This document shows positions 11,692 through 20,659 of a stretch of DNA of 64,000 nucleotides, in pieces; positions within the stretch are counted from its first letter, which is position 1; every line of letters begins with the position of its first letter. The translations under genes and the position numbers were made by a program. The notes beneath the pieces were generated by a model that saw only the letters and a list, made by a program, of their open reading frames with translations, did not search any database and was not told the origin of the DNA. This DNA comes from Coenobita brevimanus. Lineage: Eukaryota; Arthropoda; Malacostraca; Decapoda; Coenobitidae. The DNA lies in NCBI GenBank assembly GCA_032717465.1, contig CM064632.1, forward strand, positions 21,519,425-21,583,424, given 5' to 3'.

Positions 11692-12046
11692 TACAGGGTG
11701 ATCCATATATAACGCTCCTCTTGCACTCCGTCGGGTGTTATCTGGTGTGCTCCTGGGACGGCACAACGTTATCAGCCCTCCTGCTTTCCTATCCTTGTCT
11801 TTGACCCATAGAATAGTTACGCTAGTTATTGCCTATATTATAATTAACAGCCTAGAAAGCACCAATAGGTCTATTTTCGTTTGCCTTTTTTTTTTTACTC
11901 CTTTGTACTCTGCACCATTAATTTATTTTCTGTTCTCACTGTTACACCGAAACCCTCACCAGCAGACTGAGCCGTCCCCACAAAAGATAACTGAGTGCTA
12001 TTCGTGGAGGACCCATTATATAGCCTGGACTGACCCCTTTACTGCA
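11692..12046. mobile_element. Short terminal-inverted-repeat element, family 'TACAGGGTG', diverged copy
   Basis: Left terminus TACAGGGTGATCCATATATA at 11692. The right terminus near 12015-12046 is degraded. The interior shares the CAGCAGACTGAGCCGTCCCCAC-type block with copies at 26124-26339 and 59613-59864. A poly-T near 11886 interrupts it. Confidence 0.6.
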
Positions 12047-12123
12047 AGAAGTTTCCCATAATTTAAATAAAACGTCTGGAGGAGGCTGGCAGAAAATAAC
12101 AAGACATCATATCAGTAAAGGAG

Positions 12124-12266
12124 TTATTTATTTATTGGTATATTTACTTATTGTATGTAGTTTTATTTATTTATATGTTTGTTTATTTAGTTTGTTTTAC
12201 TTGTTTATTTATTTATATTTATTTGTTTATTTATTTATTCATTTATTTAGCTATTTTTTATTTATT
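12124..12266. repeat. Degenerate (TTTA)n tetranucleotide array
   Basis: About 140 bp of TTTA/TTTG/TTCA tetranucleotides. Leu/Phe/Tyr-rich frames are artefacts. Confidence 0.9.
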
Positions 12267-12366
12267 ATTTTTTCCTCCTGTCGGGTGCTCCTCTCGACCC
12301 CACCCCGAGTGTGTGTATCAAGCGTCCAAAGGTATTCATAAAGATTCTTAACTGGTTCACCCCCAA

Positions 12367-12590
12367 GGCCTGTATTCTTGTCGGTTAAGGTGGCTCCCTA
12401 GCACTTCTTCCTTAGCGAATTATTTTTGGATACAGCTGGTTAGTGTAATTTTGTACGTTATGCAGGGTACTGTGATAATTGAATGATTTATATAAGAAGA
12501 GGAGAGCAAGGTGTAATAACCAAATAACCAAATATATCGCTTAGGAAGTTGTGTTAGGGAGCTTCTATAGCGGGTGAGAAGATGGGTCCG
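12367..12590. mobile_element. Short inverted-repeat element, family 'CTCCCTAACAC'
   Basis: The left arm (CTGTATTCTTGTCGGTTAAG, then CTCCCTAGCAC) and right arm (TTGTGTTAGGGAGC, then AGAAGATGGGTCCG) are imperfect inverted repeats about 220 bp apart. Related copies lie at 42430-42730 and 60339-60557. Non-coding. Confidence 0.65.
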
Positions 12591-12897
12591 AAACAGCTTA
12601 TATTTCCGACTGACTTCCACTGGACTATTTTATTAACAACCAGGAGTGACATCAAAGAGTGAAGGGGTTAGTGAAGGCTGTGTGTAACCCCTCCAGTTGG
12701 AAAAGCCTCTCCCAAGCTGAATAAAATCGTCTGGCAGCAGCAGGGATGAAACATACCCCCTCCCCCCTCGTTTGTAGTGGTTAATTTCTCCAGTAGGAGA
12801 AAGTGTTTGTATTTTATTTTTGCTCTCTCCAAATAGTTTTCTTCTGTCTTAGGGGTATTTCGATCTTGTGACCTTAGAAACAGCCTTCACTAGTAGT
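12591..12897. other. No gene; dispersed 'GAATAAAATCGTC' core
   Basis: A core (CTGAATAAAATCGTCTGGC, about 12719-12737) with flanking GAAGGGGTTAGTGAAGG and AACCCCTCCAG blocks, also seen around 25760-25820 and 45130-45230. No coding sequence. Confidence 0.5.
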
Positions 12898-13505
12898 AGT
12901 CATCATCATCATCATCATTTCTTTATTTCGTAATACAGAATTCATATAAAGATTACATAATATTACATAACCCAGAAATTCCGGAGGCCTGTGTACAGTA
13001 CAGAACATACTTAACAATAACATATCCTTCCGAAAGATGGAATTTGGTAGTCACTGAAAAAGTTATAGACTGTACACAATATACTCACATATATAATACA
13101 TATACACTCACATGCACATACTGTACATAAAAATAACAGATCACTGCTGCTCTCTTAGGGCAATGTTAACTATAATTAATGATATAAAAAGATTACAAAT
13201 TAAGCTTTAAAACACAGGAAAGAATAAAAAAAAGTAAACCATAATGCTAAGACAAAAAATATAAAGAAAAAAAAAATCATTATAAATATCTGCAAATTAT
13301 AAAAACAGAAAATCTACAGAACTAAATAAAAAATTATATAAGCATGTACTAAGAAATAAGAAAAAAAAGTTAAAATCTAATAAAATAATAATAAAAGGCC
13401 ACATATGACTGTACATAAAAGTTACCCAAACTAAAAAATCTAAAATATAAGCAATACTAAAAGTGAAACTAAAAAAAATTATATAAAACAACTATACATA
13501 TACAG

Positions 13506-13506
<1 letters not shown>

Positions 13507-13558
<52 letters not shown>

Positions 13559-13632
13559 GCATACATATATACACACATTCATATATACATACATGTACAC
13601 ACACACACACACACACACAAGCGCACACACAC

Positions 13633-13672
<40 letters not shown>
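13507..13672. repeat. (CA)n microsatellites in the 3' UTR of LINE B
   Basis: Three CA tracts (about 13507-13555, 13596-13620, 13621-13671) separated by TATACATA-type sequence, just downstream of the LINE B ORF2 stop on the minus strand. Confidence 0.92.
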
Positions 13673-13676
<4 letters not shown>

Positions 13677-13711
13677 AAATGTGGGATAAAAATCATGATA
13701 GAATTAAGCTC

Positions 13712-14302
13712 TTAGCCATAAAACATACAAGGATTGCGTCTGTCCTCGTGCCTTTGTATCCAGTCAATACGAGATCTCAGAATATCCAGCTCTTCATGAA
13801 AAATATTAACATTATATACATCTCTGAAGTATTTGAAAAGGTATTGCATAAAAAATCCCTCCTTGATAAGTGGGATATTAATCCTAAAGATAGGGTTTAG
13901 CAACCTGAACACTCTCTTACAGTACCTTGCTTGGACTAGTGCAGTGTGATGCCTGAGCAGCATTTGATTACACCGAGCTGCCGTGATGTGACTGCTGGCA
14001 ATCATCGGTACTTCACATATACGCTTCAATGCTTTACTAAAAGCAATCTCAAAAGCTTTAACATTTTTTAAGTTAAAGGAAGAATCATGGTTCCATAATG
14101 GAAGTCCGTAGTCTGGTAAACAATAAGATTTAAAAAGAAATAAAAATGTGTCCCTGTCAACGGCTTTAAAATCCCTAAAAATACTATTAAATGAGGCATA
14201 AAAATTATTAAGTCTAAAAATAATATCGTCATTGTCTTTAAAATTAAAACAGACATTATGTCCAAGATAATTAAAAACCTTTACTACTTGCAGTGTATCA
14301 CC
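13712..14302 (-). pseudogene. LINE B ORF2, C-terminal part after the RT domain
   Basis: Reading the minus strand from 14302 gives an open frame starting GDTLQVVKVFNYLG, through FKSYCLPDYGLPLWNH (the typical C-terminal block of CR1/L2-like LINE ORF2 proteins), to a TAA stop at 13712-13714. Its first five residues, GDTLQ, are encoded by the target-site duplication and repeat the GDTLQ at which the RT half ends at 20644-20659. This piece is therefore the other half of the same ORF. It is open throughout these ~195 codons. No separate start is expected because it is internal to ORF2. Confidence 0.88.
14287..14302. repeat. Target-site duplication of LINE A, left copy (16 bp)
   Basis: CTTGCAGTGTATCACC, repeated exactly at 20644-20659 on the far side of LINE A. 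The first one or two bases could belong to the TTC tail, so 14-16 bp is the safe range. Confidence 0.93.
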
Positions 14303-14691
14303 CCCCCAAAACCAAGCCCGTTGTAGTCGTGGGGGGGCTCAGGGGTCTGGGGCTGGGACCTGATGGTGGGGGTGGTTTCCCTATGCCCTTCTTCCCCCCT
14401 ATACCCTGCTTCCTCCTATACCCTGCTTCCCCCACCCTTGGGTCCCAGTCCTTGGCCCTACTAATTTTGCTTGGTCCTTTTTCTTCTCTTTTCTTCTTTT
14501 ATTTTCTTTCTTCTCACCTTCCTAAGGTGTGAGAGCCGTGCTGATGGGATGCAAGGCTGTCTCTTTTATGTCAGTCGCAAACGGCCTCAGGGAACCATGG
14601 GTACGGTAGCCCTTGTTTCTTTCACCCTTACTCTTGACTCGGGCTCTCAGGAGTGGACTACTTAAATCCCGCTTGAATAATTAGGCTCACC

Positions 14692-16401
14692 ATGGCCAAT
14701 AATGAAATTATAAAAAACCCCCAAGGAGCAACGGGAGATGCTCCTCCAAAACCTTCTCCCGGTCAGGCGGATCCCCCTCCCCCTACTATTCCGCCTCTTT
14801 CTTCCTCTTCCTATCCTTCTGTTTCTTCTTCTCCCTCCCCTCTCCTTCCCCCTCCCCTCTTTCCAAACCCTCCAACAATAACATCAATTTTTGGTCGCCA
14901 GACATGGCCAAAATTTTTCAACATTGAACCCACAACAAATGACCTCACCCTCCATCTCTCTCTCCTTCAACAAATAGGTCCCTACGTCACTTTCACATCA
15001 CGACCAAATGGAGACCGCCTCTTGACCGTTAAAACTGCTGCACAGGCTGAGAAGGTGAGGTCGCTCACCGATCCCTCTGGCCATCCCATCTCAGCAACTC
15101 CAGATCTCCAATTAAACTCTAGTACTGGAACTGTTCTCATTCCCTCATACATAACAATTGGAGATCGTAACTTCTCAGAATGTTCCGCAGACATTCAAGC
15201 AATCTTGTCTGCACAACAACTACCAGTAATATCTGTTCAGTGCTACACACTTCCCCCCCAGGGGCGCCGCAAGTACTCCGCCAACATTGCCAAAATAATC
15301 TTTAAAGACCGCGATTTACCTGCCTCTCTCATCATTGGTGGTACACGACTTGCAGTCAAAGAATATACGCCTCGTCCTCGACAGTGCTCTTCTTGTTGGC
15401 GCTACGGCCACCCAGCTAAATACTGCAGGTCAGAGGCAGTGTGCCCAACCTGCGCCCAACCCGGCCACACCTCCTTAGCCTGCGTAGCACAGAACCAAGT
15501 CTGCCCGAACTGCCAAGGTTCTCATGCTGCCTCGTCCCGGAACTGTCCAGAATACATTTTTGAATCGGAGGTCGCAAGGATTCGCTGGAAAGAAGGTCTC
15601 TCCCTCCGTGCAGCCCGTCAACGTGCCCGTGATTTAGGATTCTCCTCCCGTGTTACCTATGCTCGAGTGGCCCGGCCAATTTCCACTACCTCTGCCACCT
15701 CTCAGTCCTACCATACTACAACCACGACATACTCTAACTGCTTTTCTACCATCACCTTATCTGACACACCTGTCCCCTTGGTATCGCCAGCCACCAGCTC
15801 CTCTACTATCTCAACCTCTTTTCCTGTCCCTACTCATACCTCCTCTTCACCTACCCCTCTGACTGTCACTATTGTCTCCTCTCCATCTGTCTCTACTCTC
15901 CCCTCTTCCACCTCCCCTTCTCCCTCCTCTTGTTCTGCCTCCTACTCTCAGGCCCCTTCAGTTTCTATTTCCAACTCTTTCTCTGTCCTAGACTCTTCCA
16001 CTCCTACCTCCTCCTTGTCACTTCCGTTGTCCACTCCCCTCTCTTCCCCCCATCGCCCTTCCAGTTCTGCTGCTCCACCCCGCTCATCCTCTTCCCAACA
16101 CCAACAGTTACTTCCTCTGCCACAGCGTGATGCCCGCCGTCTGCCTGCCTCTGGCAAACGTGGGCTGCCTCCCACCACATCGGATACCAAGGGTACCACA
16201 AAACCCACACACTCTCCCCCAACTCGTAAAATGCGAATTACTCGTCCTTCGCCCTCCGTGACACCAACAACAAAGATCCCTGTCTCAACCCAACGATCAG
16301 CTAGTTCCAACCCTATCCGGACTCCTCAAAACCACTTCACAACCAGTTCCAGCTCCCCTGTCAACACCACAGATGACACAATCAACAGGTGCCGAGAGTG
16401 A
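14692..16401 (+). CDS. LINE A ORF1: gag-like nucleic-acid-binding protein
   Basis: ORF1 proteins of I-type LINEs coat the element RNA and assist target-primed reverse transcription. The 569-residue frame has a Pro/Ser-rich N-terminus (about 15-65), a globular region (about 70-225) that may be RRM-like, and three zinc knuckles: C232-C235-H240-C245, C251-C254-H259-C264 and C271-C274-H278-C285 (the last with altered spacing). After an Arg-rich helix the rest (about 325-569) is a long Ser/Thr/Pro-rich tail. The start ATG at 14692 follows CACC, a good animal context. The stop at 16399-16401 may be premature: frame 2 stays open to 16663 with the same Pro/Ser-rich composition, suggesting a one-base shift somewhere before 16401. 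Confidence 0.9.
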   Translation: MANNEIIKNPQGATGDAPPKPSPGQADPPPPTIPPLSSSSYPSVSSSPSPLLPPPLFPNPPTITSIFGRQTWPKFFNIEPTTNDLTLHLSLLQQIGPYVTFTSRPNGDRLLTVKTAAQAEKVRSLTDPSGHPISATPDLQLNSSTGTVLIPSYITIGDRNFSECSADIQAILSAQQLPVISVQCYTLPPQGRRKYSANIAKIIFKDRDLPASLIIGGTRLAVKEYTPRPRQCSSCWRYGHPAKYCRSEAVCPTCAQPGHTSLACVAQNQVCPNCQGSHAASSRNCPEYIFESEVARIRWKEGLSLRAARQRARDLGFSSRVTYARVARPISTTSATSQSYHTTTTTYSNCFSTITLSDTPVPLVSPATSSSTISTSFPVPTHTSSSPTPLTVTIVSSPSVSTLPSSTSPSPSSCSASYSQAPSVSISNSFSVLDSSTPTSSLSLPLSTPLSSPHRPSSSAAPPRSSSSQHQQLLPLPQRDARRLPASGKRGLPPTTSDTKGTTKPTHSPPTRKMRITRPSPSVTPTTKIPVSTQRSASSNPIRTPQNHFTTSSSSPVNTTDDTINRCRE

Positions 16402-16663
16402 AACTCTCTCAGATATTATGGAATACTTAGCAACTCCTTTACAAGAACCACTGAGTCCCCCAAAAATACGTCATACAGCAGAAGTCCATTCAGCTCCTTC
16501 CGATCTTCCTCCCACTCTCATCCCTCCTTCCCCTTCTGCCCCTCTTTCATGTTCTAATCCCTCTCCTTTATCCCTCCCTATGCCACCAGGCTATAGCGAC
16601 CGTCCTACTCATTCACTTCTTCCACACTCTGCTCCTATTCCTACCATTGAACCAACCCGGTGA
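16373..16663 (+). pseudogene. Probable displaced C-terminus of LINE A ORF1
   Basis: A 96-codon open frame overlaps the ORF1 end by 29 bases in another frame and has the Pro/Ser-rich character of the ORF1 tail. It fills the otherwise empty gap before ORF2. The simplest reading is that ORF1 originally ran to 16663 and a single-base indel upstream moved it out of frame. It could also be a chance open frame in C-rich sequence. Confidence 0.45.
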
Positions 16664-16797
16664 TGTGTGATACCCGTTCAACATAAATTCGTTTTTTACT
16701 ATATTTTATTCTTTGTAAATTTTTGGTAACCTTTTACTTTTCTTTGATTTTACTTTTAGTTCTTTTATTTTACTTTTTAGTGTTATACAATTTTAAT

Positions 16798-19700
16798 ATG
16801 TCTCTTTTACAATGGAACATGCGAAGTTTCATGGCCCACCGGAATGATCTACGTTATCTACTTTCAGTTCACCATCCTTCAATAGTCTGTTTACAAGAAC
16901 TCCGTTTGTCTTCCCCACCAGTACCCATACCTGACTATTGTTTCTTGTTTTCTCCTGCTTCTCTTCCTGTTTCCGCCATTTTAGTTCATAACACAGTCCC
17001 ATTAGAATATCTGTCGCTTCACACCATTGTTCCATGTCATTTTGTTCGTGTTTTTCTCGAACAATGGATTACGATAGTGTCTGTATATTTCCCTCCCTCC
17101 CAACCTATTGATTTCCCAGCTTTAACCCTTTTATTATCACAATTACCCACTCCAATTTTATTAATGGGAGATTTTAACTGTCGCCACGCTTTGTGGGGCG
17201 ATGATGTTACAAATTTGCGTGGCCGCCACCTTGAATCTTTTATTTTTAATAACGATTTATCCATACTGAATACGGGAACTTATACACATTTTGACCCTAG
17301 AACTCACACTTTTTCCTGTCTTGATCTCTCCCTATGCTCCCCTTCTCTTTCCCTAGATTTCCATTGGTCTGTTCTTTCAGACGTTTTATATAGCGACCAC
17401 TTTCCTATCAAACTTACTCTTACCACATATCGTCCTGTACTCAGACCCCCTCGATGGTGTTTCCCGAAAGCTGACTGGCCGTCATTTACTTCTCTGACTG
17501 TTCCTACTGTACCTCCTTCTTCATTCTCTACTATTTTAGATATGCTCACTTATTTTAATGAATTAATTCTTAGTGCAGCTTTGACCGCGATCCCTAGGTT
17601 GTCCCGTCCTTTTACTTCTAAGTGTGTACCTTGGTGGGATTCAGACTGTACTGTAGCACTCCGTGTTAAACGTGCACGTTGGAAGAGTTACCTACGCAAA
17701 CGCAACACTGCGGATGAACAGAATGCATTTCTGCTGTTTAAAAAGGCCCGTGCCCGTCTTCGAAAGATTGTTAAACAGGCTAAACGCCGTAGCTGGAGGT
17801 CATACGTTTCCACCATTACTACCAATACACCCATTGCATCCGTCTGGAAACGTATACGCAAAATAGCGGGTAAGCATCTTCCTATGCCCTCCCCTGTCCT
17901 ACACTTAGATGGAGAGTCAGTAGCAGATGCTCATCTAGTTGCTAATGGCTTAGGTCGTCACTTCAGTAATGTTAGTAGCGGCTCTCATCTCTCACCTGAA
18001 TTTCATACCCTTAAAGCTGCTACTGAATGTACGCCTGTTGTCTTCAAGCTGTCGTCTAGTCAGTCATATAATGCGCCATTCACACTCCATGAATTGACCT
18101 CTGCCCTTCGTCTGTGTAAGAACACTTGCGAGGGTCCTGATGGCATACACTATAATATGCTCCGTCACCTTTCCCCTCAGGCCATGGCCTTATTAATAAC
18201 TATTTATAATCGTATCTGGACAGAGGGTGTTCTTCCCCTCTCATTTCGTGATGCTGTCATTCTCCCATTTCTTAAACCGGGAAAGCAAGGCCATGTCCCT
18301 CAAGATTATCGCCCCATTGCTCTTACTAGCTGTCTTTGCAAATTGTTTGAGCGTATGATAAATCATCGCCTTATGTGGCTTCTAGAATCCAAGCAACTTT
18401 TGTCTTCTTCACAATTTGGTTTTCGAAAAGCTCGCGGCACCTTAACTCCCCTCCTAAATCTTGAGACTTATATCCGTTCAGCCTTTGCCACTCAACACTC
18501 TGTTATCGCAGTGTTCTTCGACCTTGAGAAAGCTTATGACACAGCCTGGCGCTACCATATTTTAAGCACAGTTCGCTCTTGTGGTATTGATGGTAACCTT
18601 GGTGTCTTTTTAAAGAATTTTCTATCAACTCGTTTCTTTAGAGTCCGTGTTCAACATACCTATTCAGACTCATTTCCACAATACGAAGGTGTTCCCCAAG
18701 GCAGTGTTCTTAGCACTACTCTATTTTTATTAGCAATTAATGGGATTGTTTCTTGTCTCCCAGTTGGTGTCCGTTCTTCTTTGTATGTTGATGATTTTGC
18801 AATATATGCCTCAAATCCTGACATCTCTGCCCTTGGTGCTCTTATTCAACGTGCAGTTTCCGCTGCCTCAGAATGGGCCACTTCTCATGGCTTTCGGTTC
18901 TCTCCTCTTAAGTCTCATGCTATTACTTTTAATCGTTCTCATCATATTCCTCAACCACCTCTTTTTCTTTATGGCTCTCCTCTCCCGTACAAAACCTCCG
19001 CTTCCTTTCTTGGCCTTCTTTTCGATTCCCGTCTTACTTGGAAGGATCATATTACCTCCTTGAAAACCTCAGCCTTGCAACGCCTCCGTCTCTTGCAAAC
19101 TTTGTCTCATGTGTCGTGGGGTGCTGATCGAGCTACTCTCCTTCGCCTCCATATTGTTCTCATTCTCTCCAAACTTGACTATGCATGCCAAGTCTATTCT
19201 TCTGCTTCAGACACCGTCCTCCAACAACTTGATTCTGTACATCATTACGGTTTGCGTCTGGCTCTTGGTGCCTTTAAGTCCTCCCCAGTTGAGAGTCTGT
19301 ATGCTGAATCAGGAGTTCCATCACTCTTCCGTCGTCGCGCTCTTCTTTCTCTTCGTACCTATGCTAAGTTGCACTGTTTTCCTCATACCCCTTCTCTACT
19401 TCCTCCCAGTCCTGACCCAGGCATATTTTCCACTCCTAGGACCAAGCCACCATTTGCAGTTCGAACCCGTACTCTTCTCTCGCGCTCCTCTCTTACTGTT
19501 AGTAATGTTTTTCCTTTCCGCACTTGTCTTTTTCCTCCATGGTTACTTCCTCGACCCCACATTTGTTCTTCCATTTTCCCTTATTCCAAGTCCAATTCTC
19601 CTCCTTTCATTCTTCGTTCTCGGTTTTCAGACCATCTCTCCCAACATTCCTCTGCAGTCCCTATATACACTGATGGTTCAAAAACTCCTGCTGGCGTTGG

Positions 19701-20489
19701 ATTTGCGATACTCTTTCCTGACACTCATTATCATTTTAGCCTTCCTACCTATGCACGTGTTCTAACAGCAGAATTATATGCCCTCTTGTTTGCGTTGCGG
19801 TATATTTGTCATGCCTCTTCTTCCTCATTTGTGATATTCTCTGATTCATATAGTGCTCTATCCCTTCTTCAGTCACCTTCGGCTTCTCACCCTCTGGTTC
19901 TTCGTATCTTGGAATGGTTGTTCCGTATCTCCTCCCGTCGTAAAACGGTCCAGTTCTGTTGGGTCCCAGGACATGTGGGCATCGCAGGCAATGAACGTGC
20001 TGATCAGTCGGCTCGCATGGCAGTTAGCAGGGATGTCTCTCCTTCCTTCCTCATTCCAGTCTCTGACCTTCTTCCTGCTCTGTCATCCTTCCTTCAGCAC
20101 CGGTGGCAGTCTTGTTGGGACTCTATCACTAATAACAAACTACGTGTTGTTAAACCGTTTATTTCTCATTGGTTGACCCCTTGCCACCGTAATAGGAGGT
20201 GGGAGACTGCTTTAGCTCGCCTCAGAATCGGTCATACACGACTTACCCACTCTTATTTGATGTCTGGTGACGCCCTCCCCTTTGTACTCGTTGCAATACC
20301 ATTCTTTCTGTACGCCATATTTTCCTTGATCGTCCACTTTGCACACTACAGCGACGTATTGCATTTCCATTTTTGTCTCACCTCCAACGTCCCCCCCTTC
20401 TTGCAGACTTTCTCCGAGAGTCATCGTATTTTTCCCTCCATAATATCATGTCCTTCCTTACCTCTATTGGTCTTCTTTCCGACATCTAA
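16798..20489 (+). CDS. LINE A ORF2: endonuclease, reverse transcriptase and RNase H polyprotein
   Basis: ORF2 nicks target DNA, reverse-transcribes the element RNA from the nick, and removes RNA from hybrids. I chose the ATG at 16798 (MSLLQWNMRSF) because it opens the endonuclease fold; the in-frame ATG at 16723 would add 25 hydrophobic residues. Numbering from 16798: endonuclease E34 (QEL), D125/N127 (GDFN), D200/H201 (SDH); RT D575 (FFDLEKAYD) and YVDD 663-666, with RPIALTS and GVPQGSVLS blocks; RNase H D959 (TDGS), E992, D1016 and D1069 (NERAD). The uninterrupted frame runs to 20544, but after about residue 1158 it loses family character. From about 20277 the C-terminal Cys/His block (CTRC, then H and C) and a natural stop at 20487-20489 lie in another frame, consistent with one lost base. 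All catalytic residues lie upstream of the shift. Confidence 0.93.
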
Positions 20490-20643
20490 TTCCGTTCCTT
20501 TTTTCAATAGCCCCATCTGTGATATGATATACTCCTTCCATTGACCTATTTCTTCTGGCCCACCCAACGTACACAACTTGTAGCCGATGATCCGGCTTTG
20601 TGCTGGATTTTGGCACTAGGTTCTTATTGTTCTTCTTCTTCTT
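20490..20643 (+). other. 3' UTR and TTC-repeat tail of LINE A
   Basis: About 150 bp after the displaced ORF2 stop, ending in GTTCTTCTTCTTCTTCTT just before the right target duplication. Short triplet tails rather than poly-A are common in I-type elements. Confidence 0.75.
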
Positions 20644-20659
20644 CTTGCAGTGTATCACC
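20644..20659. repeat. Target-site duplication of LINE A, right copy (16 bp)
   Basis: Exact repeat of 14287-14302. On the minus strand it encodes GDTLQ of the interrupted LINE B reverse transcriptase. Confidence 0.93.

Larger units (their letters stand above)
14303..20643 (+). mobile_element. LINE 'A': full-length I/Nimb-like non-LTR retrotransposon
   Basis: About 6.34 kb bounded by an exact 16-bp duplication. Order: 5' UTR (14303-14691, G/C-rich runs), ORF1 (14692-16401), ORF2 (16798 to about 20489), and a 3' UTR of about 150 bp ending in a TTC tail (about 20629-20643). An RNase H domain in ORF2 together with a three-knuckle ORF1 points to the I superfamily (I, Nimb, Loa groups) rather than true Jockey, although databases often label such proteins 'jockey'. 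The long near-intact ORFs and exact duplication suggest a fairly recent insertion (inference). Confidence 0.93.

Noticed and set aside
19109..19765. 218-codon hydrophobic ORF inside LINE A
   Set aside because: Alternative frame of the ORF2 region between RT and RNase H; hydrophobicity follows from T-rich codons read out of frame.
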